From: Acidobacteriota bacterium | GTDB lineage: Bacteria > Acidobacteriota > Thermoanaerobaculia > UBA5066 | Assembly (NCBI GenBank): GCA_030278895.1 | Contig: JARXKK010000016.1 | Span: 1-39,600, forward strand | Reading direction: 5' to 3' | DNA: 39,600 bases | Shown here: piece after piece, positions 1 to 7,165 of the stretch | How positions within the stretch are numbered: position 1 is the first letter of the stretch | Layout of the letters: each line of letters starts with the position of its first letter | Made by a program: the position numbers and the translations under genes | The notes under the pieces: generated by a model | Seen by the model: only the letters and a program-made list of their open reading frames with translations | Databases searched by the model: none | What the model was told of the DNA's origin: nothing

Positions 1-27
1 AGCGACCGCGAGAACGATCCTCTTCAT
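1..27 (-). CDS. 5' end of a leftward gene, cut by the window edge
   Basis: Reading leftward from an ATG at 27, the nine visible codons give M-K-R-I-V-L-A-V-A. This is the typical beginning of a secretion signal: two basic residues, then a hydrophobic run. The upstream sequence has only a weak purine stretch (AGAAAG). The gene would be divergent from the S9 peptidase at 151. Nothing more can be said about its product because the rest lies outside the window; even its existence rests on nine codons. Confidence 0.4.
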
Positions 28-144
28 GTCGTCTTTCTACGGACGGCGGTGCCCCACCGTCCCTTGCCCACCGGATTTGGCGACCGGGAGACGTCTTCCT
101 CGGATTCTAGTCGCCGAGCCCGGCGCCCAACGGGCGGCGTCCAC

Positions 145-150
145 TAAGCT
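145..150 (+). promoter_or_regulatory. possible -10 element of a leaderless promoter for the S9 peptidase
   Basis: TAAGCT (TANNNT pattern) lies directly before the ATG at 151 and six bases before a second in-frame ATG at 157. No Shine-Dalgarno is visible. The six-base spacing to ATG 157 matches the other genes here that look leaderless. No good -35 is visible. Confidence 0.35.
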
Positions 151-2262
151 ATGCGGATGATTCGAGCCGGCTTGCCGACATCCCTCCTCCTCTCCTTCCT
201 CCTCGCTTCGCCCGCCTTCGCGGCCGATTCGCGCCGCGCCTTCACGCTCGACGACCTCTACCGCGTCAAAGGCGTCGGCGCGCCCGCGATCTCCCCCGAT
301 GGGAAGACCGTGGTCTACGCCGTCACGACGAACGACTGGGGAACGAAGAAGAAATCCGTCGCCCTCTGGCACGTCGACGCCGACGGGAAGAACGCGCGCG
401 CGCTGACGTCCTCCTCGGGGAACGACGACCACCCGTTCTTCTCGCCCGACGGGAAGACGCTCGCCTTCGTCTCGACGCGCACCGGCGATCCGCAACTCTT
501 CTTCCTGCCGCTCGCGGGCGGCGAAGCCGAGCAGAAGACGCGCTTTCCCGGCGGCATCGACGCGCCCGCGTTCTCGAAGGACGGCCGCTTCGTCGTCTTC
601 ACGGCCGACGTCTACCCCGACTGCGGCGCCGACCCCGCGTGCAACAAGAAGGCCGCAGACGCCCGCGAGGCGAACAAGATCAAGGCCCACCTCGCCGACT
701 CCCTCCTCTATCGCCACTGGACCGAGTGGAAGGAGGGCAAGCGCACGCACGTTCTCCTCCTCGACCTCGGTGAGGCCGACGCCGGGAAGGCCGTCCGCGA
801 CCTGACGCCCGGCGACTTCGACACGCCCGTCTTCTCCGTGGGCGGCGGCGGCGACTTCGACCTCTCGCCCGACGGGAAGGAGCTGGCCTTTTCCTCGAAT
901 CGCGACGCAGACCCCGCGTTCTCGACGAATGCGGACGTCTTTACCGTGGCCACGAGCGCGGACACCCCCGCGCTGGCGTCCCCGAAGAATCTCACCGCTG
1001 CGAACCGGGGCTTCGACGGCTCGCCGCGCTACTCGCCGGACGGAAGGTTTCTCGCGTTCAAGCGCCAGCTCACCCCGCGCTACGAGGCCGACCGGTTCCG
1101 GATCATCGTGCGCGACCGCGCCACGGGCGCCGAGCGCGATCTCACGGCGGCGTTCGACGACAACGTCCGCAACTTCGACTTCTCGAAGGACGGCGAAAGG
1201 ATCTTCTTCACCGCCGAAGTGAAGGGACGGACGCCGCTCTACGAGATCGTCCTCGCGACGGGCGCGTTCCGGGCAGTCTCGTCCGTGGGCGCGCTCGACG
1301 CGTGGACGCTCGCGCCCGATGCCTCGTTCGCCGTCGCGGCCCGCCGCCGGATCGGCAGCCCGCTCGAGCTGTGGCGGCTCAATGTCGTCGCCGGAGCAGG
1401 TGAAACCCGCCTCACGACGCACAACGCCGCCTTCGAGAGCGAGGTCGACATCCGGCCGGCCGATGAGATCAGCGTGCCCGGCGCCGACGGAAAGCCCGTT
1501 CAGGTGTGGATCGTCAAGCCCCACGGCTTCGATCCCGCGAAGAAGTACCCGCTCATCCTGAACATCCACGGGGGGCCGCAGCAGCAGTGGGCCGACGCCT
1601 ACCGCGGCGACTGGCAGGTCTATCCCGGCGCGGGCTACGTCGTGGCGTTCCCGAACCCGCACGGTTCGACCGGTTTCGGGCAGGACTACACGTCCGCCAT
1701 ATCGGGCGACTGGAGCGGCCGCGTGATGACCGACGTCGAGAAGGTCGCGGACGCCCTCGAGAAGCTCCCGTACGTCGACAGGGACCGCATGGGCGCGATG
1801 GGCTGGTCCTGGGGCGGCTACGCGACGATGTGGCTCGAGGGCCACACGACGCGGTTCAAGGCTCTCGCCGCCATGATGGGCGTTTACGACCTCCGCGCGA
1901 TGTACTCCTCGACCGAGGAGGTCTGGTTCCCGGAGTGGGACCTCAAGGGAGCGCCATGGGTGAACGCCGCTCTCTACCGGCAGCAGAGTCCCTCCGAATT
2001 CGTGAAAGCCTTCAAGACGCCCTGCCTCGTCATCACCGGCGAGAAGGACTTTCGCGTTCCGTACACGCAGTCGCTGGAGTTCTTCACTGACCTGCAGGCG
2101 CGGGGCGTGCCCTCACGGCTGATCGTCTTCGAGATGGCGGGCCACTGGCCGAGCGCGTTCGAGATGGGTCTCTACTACGCGGCTCACCTCGACTGGTTCC
2201 ACCGTTATCTCGGCGGCGCCGCTTCGCCGTGGAAGCCCGAAGACCTCGTGTCCGGGCGCTGA
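151..2262 (+). CDS. secreted S9-family serine peptidase (dipeptidyl/acylaminoacyl-peptidase type)
   Basis: 703 residues if it starts at 151; a second ATG at 157 (Met3) is equally good and better placed for a leaderless transcript. An N-terminal signal peptide ends around SPAFAA. The middle region (about residues 30-430) has repeated 'SPDGK' WD40-like motifs of the S9 beta-propeller. The C-terminal alpha/beta-hydrolase domain carries the catalytic triad: Ser553 in GWSWGGY, Asp633 in TGEKDFRVP and His665 in MAGHWP. The family cleaves small oligopeptides; the signal peptide puts it in the periplasm or outside. The aminotransferase gene starts 15 bases after its stop, so the two may be co-transcribed, a plausible peptide-scavenging pair (inference). 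Exact substrate specificity cannot be told from sequence. Confidence 0.93.
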   Translation: MRMIRAGLPTSLLLSFLLASPAFAADSRRAFTLDDLYRVKGVGAPAISPDGKTVVYAVTTNDWGTKKKSVALWHVDADGKNARALTSSSGNDDHPFFSPDGKTLAFVSTRTGDPQLFFLPLAGGEAEQKTRFPGGIDAPAFSKDGRFVVFTADVYPDCGADPACNKKAADAREANKIKAHLADSLLYRHWTEWKEGKRTHVLLLDLGEADAGKAVRDLTPGDFDTPVFSVGGGGDFDLSPDGKELAFSSNRDADPAFSTNADVFTVATSADTPALASPKNLTAANRGFDGSPRYSPDGRFLAFKRQLTPRYEADRFRIIVRDRATGAERDLTAAFDDNVRNFDFSKDGERIFFTAEVKGRTPLYEIVLATGAFRAVSSVGALDAWTLAPDASFAVAARRRIGSPLELWRLNVVAGAGETRLTTHNAAFESEVDIRPADEISVPGADGKPVQVWIVKPHGFDPAKKYPLILNIHGGPQQQWADAYRGDWQVYPGAGYVVAFPNPHGSTGFGQDYTSAISGDWSGRVMTDVEKVADALEKLPYVDRDRMGAMGWSWGGYATMWLEGHTTRFKALAAMMGVYDLRAMYSSTEEVWFPEWDLKGAPWVNAALYRQQSPSEFVKAFKTPCLVITGEKDFRVPYTQSLEFFTDLQARGVPSRLIVFEMAGHWPSAFEMGLYYAAHLDWFHRYLGGAASPWKPEDLVSGR

Positions 2263-2277
2263 GGCCGCGCGCCGCTC

Positions 2278-3513
2278 ATGTTCTCGTTACGGATCCCGGC
2301 CCCGGGCGATGTGAACAGCCTGACGCGGGCACTCGCGGCGCGCACGCGCCCGTACCTCGACCTCACCGTGTCGAATCCCACGGCCGTCGGCCTGCGGTCG
2401 GGCGAGGCCGACCTCTTCGACGGCGCCGCGTCGGCGCCGGACGCGCGCGTTCTCGCGGCCCTTGCCGATTCGAGGGGACTCTCGTATGCGCCGGATCCAC
2501 GGGGCCTTCTCGTTGCGCGGACGGCCGTGAGCAACTACTACGCCGCCCTGCACGGCGTTCTTGCACCGCCCGACCAGATCGTCCTCACGGCCTCGTCGAG
2601 CGAGGCTTACGGCTGGCTCTTCAAGCTCCTGGGCGACCCCGGCGACGTCGTCCTCGTCCCGGCGCCGTCCTACCCTCTCCTCGACGCCCTCACGGAGCTC
2701 GAGTGCCTGTCCCTGCGCCGCTATGCGCTCGCGAGCGACGACGGCTTCGCGTTCCGCGCGGCGGCCGTCGAGGCCGAAGTGCGGCGTGTCGAGGTGGATG
2801 GACACCGTGTCGCGGCCGTCGTCGTCGTGAATCCGAACAACCCGACGGGCACGTCGCTCTCCGCGGCGGAGCTCTCGGATCTCATGGCGCTCGCGAAGGA
2901 GCGCGGGTTCGCCGTCATCTCCGACGAGGTCTTCGTCGACTACCGCTATTCGGACCGGCCGGGCGACGTGCGAGTGGCAGCCGTCGCGGCCTCGACGTCC
3001 CCGCCCGAAGCGCTCGTGTTCTCGCTCGGCGGGCTCTCCAAGTCCGCCGGCCTCCCGCAGATGAAGCTCGGGTGGATCTTCGCGAACGGTCCCGCTGGCC
3101 TTCTTCCGCAGGCCATCGAACGCCTGGAGTGGATCGCGGATTCGTATCTCTCCGTCTCGACGCCCGTGCAGCTCGCGCTCTCGAGGCTCCTCGAGCACGG
3201 GCGCGGGACCGCGGACGCGATCTGGGCGCGCGTCCTGCGCAACGAGCGCGCTCTTCAGGCCGCCTTCCCCCCTGGTGGCGGCATCACCGTCCTCCCCGTA
3301 AGGGCCGGCTGGGGCGCGTGCCTCCGCGTGCCGGCCGTCCGCCCCGAGGAAGAGCTCGTCCTCGATCTCCTCGAATCTCACGACCTGCTCGTCCAGCCGG
3401 GCTATTTCTACGAGTTCCCGTTCGAGGCGTTCGTCGTCGTCAGCCTGCTACCGCCGCCCGACGTCTTCCAGGAAGCACTCAAGCGCCTCCTGCGCGCGCT
3501 CACCCCTTCCTGA
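2278..3513 (+). CDS. PLP-dependent aminotransferase, class I/II
   Basis: 411 residues, cytoplasmic, fold type I. The motif NPNNPTGTSLS and the 'SDEVFVDY' segment are the usual PLP-phosphate and pyridine-nitrogen contacts. Lys255 in LSKSAGLPQMKLGW is the expected Schiff-base lysine. The C-terminal PGYFYEFPFEAFVVVSLL segment fits the small domain that holds the substrate-carboxylate arginine in this family. The start at 2278 follows the S9 peptidase stop by 15 bases with no clear Shine-Dalgarno, so translation may be coupled. Members of this subgroup transaminate alanine, aromatic or other amino acids; the substrate cannot be assigned from sequence. Confidence 0.9.
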   Translation: MFSLRIPAPGDVNSLTRALAARTRPYLDLTVSNPTAVGLRSGEADLFDGAASAPDARVLAALADSRGLSYAPDPRGLLVARTAVSNYYAALHGVLAPPDQIVLTASSSEAYGWLFKLLGDPGDVVLVPAPSYPLLDALTELECLSLRRYALASDDGFAFRAAAVEAEVRRVEVDGHRVAAVVVVNPNNPTGTSLSAAELSDLMALAKERGFAVISDEVFVDYRYSDRPGDVRVAAVAASTSPPEALVFSLGGLSKSAGLPQMKLGWIFANGPAGLLPQAIERLEWIADSYLSVSTPVQLALSRLLEHGRGTADAIWARVLRNERALQAAFPPGGGITVLPVRAGWGACLRVPAVRPEEELVLDLLESHDLLVQPGYFYEFPFEAFVVVSLLPPPDVFQEALKRLLRALTPS

Positions 3514-3518
3514 TTCGC

Positions 3519-3524
3519 TATCAT
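3519..3524 (+). promoter_or_regulatory. possible -10 box of the adaptor-kinase-regulator operon
   Basis: TATCAT, five bases after the aminotransferase stop and about 30 bases before the adaptor start. It would place the transcript start near 3531 and leave a short leader holding the AGGAGG at 3543-3548. No convincing -35 is seen. Confidence 0.3.
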
Positions 3525-3542
3525 TCCGTTCCAGACACCCTG

Positions 3543-3558
3543 AGGAGGAAAAATCACG
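3543..3558 (+). promoter_or_regulatory. strong Shine-Dalgarno leading to a non-AUG start (ACG 3556 or ATC 3553)
   Basis: AGGAGG at 3543-3548 is followed, in the frame of the adaptor gene, by ATC (3553, four bases away) and ACG (3556, seven bases away). An in-frame TGA at 3541 closes the frame just upstream, so initiation must occur after it. The next conventional start, TTG 3661, would discard an obvious signal peptide. Confidence 0.6.
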
Positions 3559-4338
3559 CGTAACTCGATCCCGCTCGTCCGCCGGGCATTCATTGCCGCC
3601 TCGTTCCTGGCCTTCGCGCGGGCGCGCGCAGCCGGGCCCGCGCCCGCCTCTCCCGCGCCATTGACCGTCGCCTCGAACCTGATGGTCGAACAGGAGGTGA
3701 CCGTGACGACGCGAGTGACCGGCGTGATCGACTCGATCCAGGTCGAGCGCGGCCAGGCCGTGCAGAAGGGGCAGCCGCTCGCGACGCTGGACCAGCGTGA
3801 GTTCCGGCTGGATCTGCGCGCCGCGGAGGAAACTCTTGCCGTGAGCGTCGCGGATCTGAAACGGTACGCGGAACTGCGCCGCCAGAACCTGACGAGCGAG
3901 GCTGAGTTCGAGCAGCGACGCTCACGGCACGAGCTGGCCCTCGTCGAGCTCGAGCGGGCGAAGCTCGTGATCGACCGGTCGGTCGTGCGGGCTCCGTTCG
4001 ACGGGATCGTGGCGGACCGGTACGCGCGCGTGGGAGAGAAGTTCACGCTCGAGGAGAGCAAGCCGCTCTTCAAGGTGATGGCGCTGGAGCCGCTCCTGGC
4101 GCGCGCTTATCTTCCGGCCGCGAGCATTCAGGCGGTGAAGACGGGAGACGACGTGAGCGTGGAGGTTCCGGATTTCGCGGAGGCGCACGCGAGCGGACAG
4201 GTTTCGTTCATCAGCCCCGTCATCGACCCGGGAAGCGGAACGGTGCAGGTCATCGTGCGTGTGAAGCGTGATCCGAAGAAAGTGCTGCGGCCCGGGATGG
4301 CGGTTCGGCTCACCTTCCGCGCTCCTCCCCGGCCCTGA
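3556..4338 (+). CDS. HlyD/MFP-family periplasmic adaptor (efflux RND or ABC type)
   Basis: About 260 residues from the ACG at 3556. Translation from there gives a signal peptide: basic start (RNSIPLVRR), hydrophobic core (AFIAASFLAFA) and ARA cleavage region. A half lipoyl motif (DSIQVERGQAVQKGQPLATL), an alpha-helical hairpin rich in Arg and Glu, the second half lipoyl (RAPFDGIVADRYARVGE) and a beta-barrel domain ending in PGMAVRLTF follow. This order is diagnostic of membrane-fusion adaptors that bridge an inner-membrane pump to an outer-membrane channel. No pump or TolC gene lies next to it; the kinase gene starts 4 bases after its stop. The start codon is the odd point: only ATC or ACG fits both Shine-Dalgarno and signal peptide. 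TTG 3661 is the alternative but leaves no signal. Confidence 0.82.
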   Translation, partial: TRNSIPLVRRAFIAASFLAFARARAAGPAPASPAPLTVASNLMVEQEVTVTTRVTGVIDSIQVERGQAVQKGQPLATLDQREFRLDLRAAEETLAVSVADLKRYAELRRQNLTSEAEFEQRRSRHELALVELERAKLVIDRSVVRAPFDGIVADRYARVGEKFTLEESKPLFKVMALEPLLARAYLPAASIQAVKTGDDVSVEVPDFAEAHASGQVSFISPVIDPGSGTVQVIVRVKRDPKKVLRPGMAVRLTFRAPPRP

Positions 4339-4342
4339 GGCC

Positions 4343-5044
4343 ATGGCGACACGCACGCCCGCGCGGCGACCCCGCGTCCGCTCCACGCAGGATTCGGTCC
4401 TTGTCCACGACATTCGCAACCTCGGGCTTCGCCTCAGTCTTCTCCTCTCGAACATGGAGGAGCACTACGGCGATCCGGACTTCAAGCGCAGCGCAGAGGA
4501 CCTTCTGCAGTCGACGATCCAGAAGCTCGACGGGATCGCGAGAAGCTGGTCGTCCCGCGGCAACGCGGTCCTCATCAAGGTGCCGCTCGATCTGAACGAC
4601 CTGGTCCGTGAGGTCCTGCGGACGTGCGAACCCCGGGGACGGGCCTCCGCGCCCGGGATGACCCTGAGCTTCGCCGAGGTTCCCGGAATCTGGGGCGATT
4701 CCTACTATCTGCGCGAAGCGATCCAAAGCGTCGTCCAGAACGCGCAGGAGGCGGCGGCGAGCTCCGTGTCCGTGCGCACGATTCTCGAGAGGCGCGGGGC
4801 TCGCAACATCGCCGTCGTCGAGGTCGAGGACAACGGGCCCGGCATGCCCGAAGCGTTCATGCGACGAGATCTTTTTCGGCCGTTCCGGACGACGAAGCCC
4901 GAAGGGGTCGGGCTCGGTCTCTACGCGGCGCGCCGCATCCTGCGACACCACCACGGGGACGTCGAGGTGACGAGCACGGAGGGCGAAGGCACACGCGTCC
5001 GTCTCCTCCTGCCGCTTCCGGCCGCGCGCGGCCGAAAGGGATAG
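4343..5044 (+). CDS. soluble sensor-less histidine kinase, PrsK-like
   Basis: 233 residues from ATG 4343, four bases after the adaptor stop. The H-box is VHDIRNLG (His22), the HD-[LI]-[KR]-N variant known from PrsK, the kinase of PEP-CTERM systems. The LSLLLSNMEEHYGDPDF segment after it also follows the PrsK pattern. The N box (VVQNAQEAA), G1 (DNGPGMP) and G2 (GVGLGLYAAR) of an intact HATPase domain follow. Unlike full PrsK there is no membrane or GAF region, so the signal must come from a partner protein, perhaps the adaptor upstream or the GAF proteins across the cluster (inference). The following gene is its obvious response regulator. A start at 4268 is open but would overlap the adaptor by 71 bases. 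Confidence 0.88.
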   Translation: MATRTPARRPRVRSTQDSVLVHDIRNLGLRLSLLLSNMEEHYGDPDFKRSAEDLLQSTIQKLDGIARSWSSRGNAVLIKVPLDLNDLVREVLRTCEPRGRASAPGMTLSFAEVPGIWGDSYYLREAIQSVVQNAQEAAASSVSVRTILERRGARNIAVVEVEDNGPGMPEAFMRRDLFRPFRTTKPEGVGLGLYAARRILRHHHGDVEVTSTEGEGTRVRLLLPLPAARGRKG

Positions 5045-5047
5045 GTC

Positions 5048-6421
5048 GTGGACGCGGCACGGAGGGGGACGGAAGGACGCCTCGCGGTCGTGGAAGACGA
5101 TCCGATTCTGCGCGACCAGCTCGTCTGGGCGTTGAAGGAGAGGTTCGAGGTCCTGAGCGCGGGAGACGCCGCCGGGGGGCTCAAGCTTGCCGACCTCGAG
5201 CCCGACGTCTACCTGCTCGACCTGCGTTTGCCGCCTTCTCACGAGGCGGAGGAGGGGCTCCGGCTCCTGCAGGCCATCCGGCGGCGCCAGCCGGACGCGA
5301 CCGTCGTCGTCATGACGGCCGAGGCGGAGCGCCTGTGGGCCCTCAAGGCCGTCGAGCTCGGAGCGTTCGACTTCTTTCGAAAGCCGTTCGAGAAAGGGGA
5401 CCTTCTTCATGTCCTCGGGCGCGCGCTGGAGCGGCACCGCATCCTCGCCGAGAACCGCGCGCTGAAGCAGAAGGTGTGGAAGCGCGATTCCTACGGAGGG
5501 CTCCTGGGCGAGAGTCCCGGTATGCGCGCGCTCTTCGCCCTCATCGAAAAGGTGGCGCCCACCGACACGACCGTCCTCGTGACCGGGGAGAGCGGAACGG
5601 GAAAGGAGCTCGTGGCCGAGGCGATCCACCGGGGAAGCCCGCGGAGGGCCGGGCCGTTCGTGGCCGTGAACAGCTCCGCGCTCACCGACACGCTCGCCGA
5701 GTCGGAGCTCTTCGGCCACGAGCGAGGCGCGTTCACCGGGGCGGTGGCGTCGCGCCCCGGGCGATTCGAGCTGGCCCACGGAGGGACCCTCTTTCTGGAC
5801 GAGGTCGCGACGCTCTCCTCCGCCGTGCAGGCGAAGCTGCTGCGCGCCCTCGAGCGTCACAACTTCGAGAGGGTCGGCGGGACGAAGACGATCCACGTCG
5901 ACATCCGTCTCGTCGCGGCATCGAACGAAGACCTCGAGCAGCGCGTGGCGGCGGGGACCTTCCGCAACGACCTCTTCTATCGTCTGAACACGGTCATCCT
6001 GAGGATTCCGCCGCTCCGAGAAAGACGCGAGGACATCCCGCTTCTCGTGGATTTCTTCACCGCGCGGGCCGCCGAGCGCCACGGCCGGCGCCCGAAGACG
6101 TTTTCCGGGGGCGCCTTCGAGGCCCTCGCGACATACCCCTTTCGGGGCAACGTGCGCGAGCTGGAGCACCTCGTCGAGATGGTGACCGTGCTCGTCGAGG
6201 ATGACGTGATCGGCCCCGAGCATTTCCCGGGCTCAATGGCCGCCGTTTCGCCGAAGCCCTCTCCCGAGAGACTTCCGCTGGTGGAGGCGGTGGCGAGGTT
6301 CGAGCGTGACCTCCTCGTCCGTGCGATCGAAGCCGCCGGAGGCGTGAAGGCCCGCGCAGCCGAAGTGCTGGGGCTCGATTCGAACCAGATGAAATACCTG
6401 AGCCGCAAGCACGGCCTCTGA
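5048..6421 (+). CDS. sigma-54-dependent response regulator, PrsR-like
   Basis: 457 residues from GTG 5048, three bases after the kinase stop. The receiver domain (about residues 10-130) has acidic residues EDD at 16-18, phospho-acceptor Asp58 in LLDLRLPP and Lys112 in FRKPFEK. The AAA+ domain has Walker A GESGTGKE (180-187), the sigma-54 contact loop GAFTGA (227-232) and Walker B TLFLDEV. The C-terminus (AAGGVKARAAEVLGLDSNQMKYLSRKHGL region) is a Fis-type helix-turn-helix. The 'LDLRLPPS..AEEGL' layout is that of PrsR, which activates sigma-54 promoters in PEP-CTERM systems. A near-consensus sigma-54 site lies 143 bases downstream, before the Ala-rich gene. No PEP-CTERM sorting tail is present on any protein in this window. 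Confidence 0.92.
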   Translation: MDAARRGTEGRLAVVEDDPILRDQLVWALKERFEVLSAGDAAGGLKLADLEPDVYLLDLRLPPSHEAEEGLRLLQAIRRRQPDATVVVMTAEAERLWALKAVELGAFDFFRKPFEKGDLLHVLGRALERHRILAENRALKQKVWKRDSYGGLLGESPGMRALFALIEKVAPTDTTVLVTGESGTGKELVAEAIHRGSPRRAGPFVAVNSSALTDTLAESELFGHERGAFTGAVASRPGRFELAHGGTLFLDEVATLSSAVQAKLLRALERHNFERVGGTKTIHVDIRLVAASNEDLEQRVAAGTFRNDLFYRLNTVILRIPPLRERREDIPLLVDFFTARAAERHGRRPKTFSGGAFEALATYPFRGNVRELEHLVEMVTVLVEDDVIGPEHFPGSMAAVSPKPSPERLPLVEAVARFERDLLVRAIEAAGGVKARAAEVLGLDSNQMKYLSRKHGL

Positions 6422-6563
6422 CGCCGGCTCGAGGTGAAAAAGTCAACCGAAGGGTGAGAAATTCATCTCCGGCGCCTGGCCGGACACCGCCTCGCGCCTT
6501 CGGTCTCGTGCGAATGCGGGCCGATTACGGCGAGGGACGACGATGAGTGCGGTTTGACGAGTG

Positions 6564-6579
6564 TGGCTTCCGTCTTGCA
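6564..6579 (+). promoter_or_regulatory. sigma-54 (-24/-12) promoter of the Ala-rich repeat gene
   Basis: TGGCTTCCGTCTTGCA has the invariant -24 GG and -12 GC at exact spacing: TGGC, seven bases, TTGCA. This predicts transcription from about 6590 and a leader of about 53 bases that includes AGGAGG at 6632-6637. A sigma-54 activator gene ends just upstream. Confidence 0.72.
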
Positions 6580-6642
6580 AACCTCTCCGCGACACCCATC
6601 AATCCGGTGCTCAACGCCGGACATAGAAAGCAGGAGGACACC

Positions 6643-7104
6643 ATGGCGAACGACGTGCGGATCACCCTGACCGACGAGCAGAAGGCGAAGATCAAGGAAG
6701 CCACGGGCAAGGATCTCGGCGAGATCCGCGTCAGCAACCTCGGCAACAACCCCGCGATGACGCCGACGACGTCGGCCAAAGTCGCGAGCGCCCGTGTCGC
6801 GAGCGCCCGCGAAGCGATGGCCCGCAACGCCGCGGCCCGGACGGCTGCTCCGCGCAACGCGGCGGCGAAGTCCGCGGCCCCGCGGTTCGCCGCGGCCAAG
6901 GCGGCGGCCCCGCGGTTCGCGTCCGCCAAGGCGGCGGCGCCGCGCAACGCCGCGGCCAAGGCAGCGGCCCCGCGGTTCGCGTCCGCCAAGGCGGCGGCGC
7001 CGCGCAACGCGGCGGCGAAGGCGGCGGCCCCGCGCAACGCAGCTGCCAAGTCCGCGGCTCCGCGCAACGCCTCGACGCGCGCGTCGAGCGACGTCGACCG
7101 CTGA
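6643..7104 (+). CDS. small basic Ala/Lys/Arg-rich protein of decamer repeats; function unknown
   Basis: 153 residues from ATG 6643, six bases after a clean AGGAGG. Residues 1-40 form a normal-composition head with a charged helix-like stretch (LTDEQKAKIKEATGKD). Residues about 61-144 are eight near-identical decamers of the form A-K-A-A-A-P-R-(N/F)-A-(A/S). The protein is strongly basic overall, and its tail is reminiscent of histone H1/AlgP-like (KAAAP) tails that bind DNA or polyanions. No signal peptide or membrane segment is visible. A sigma-54 promoter upstream and a strong terminator downstream make it a single-gene unit. It faces an operon with a PqqD-like/M50/HlyD protein, so it may be a peptide handled by that machinery. 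A nucleoid protein is the main alternative. I do not recognise the family. Confidence 0.8.
   Translation: MANDVRITLTDEQKAKIKEATGKDLGEIRVSNLGNNPAMTPTTSAKVASARVASAREAMARNAAARTAAPRNAAAKSAAPRFAAAKAAAPRFASAKAAAPRNAAAKAAAPRFASAKAAAPRNAAAKAAAPRNAAAKSAAPRNASTRASSDVDR
6823..7074 (+). repeat. in-frame 30-bp tandem repeats (about eight units)
   Basis: The DNA encoding the decamers is itself repetitive, with blocks such as GCGGCCCCGCGGTTCGCGTC recurring at 30- or 60-base intervals. Units alternate between an Asn and a Phe at the eighth residue in the A-K-A-A-A-P-R-x phase. Near-identity at the DNA level suggests recent unit duplication or gene conversion, and the copy number may vary between strains. 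Confidence 0.85.
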
Positions 7105-7128
7105 ATCCTCCCGCGCCCGAAAGTGCCC

Positions 7129-7161
7129 GAGCGCCCCGGTCCCGCCGGGGCGCTCCCCTTT
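7129..7161 (+). terminator. rho-independent-like terminator of the Ala-rich gene
   Basis: GAGCGCCCCGG (7129-7139) and CCGGGGCGCTC (7145-7155) form a perfect 11-bp stem with a five-base loop, followed by CCCTTT. It lies between two converging genes, 24 bases after the Ala-rich stop. In the leftward direction the stem is not followed by a T run, so it is a weaker terminator for the M50 operon. Confidence 0.75.
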
Positions 7162-7165
7162 CAGG

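Noticed and set aside
6823-7074. CRISPR-like array
   Set aside because: Repeats are contiguous, in frame and without unique spacers; they encode protein decamers.
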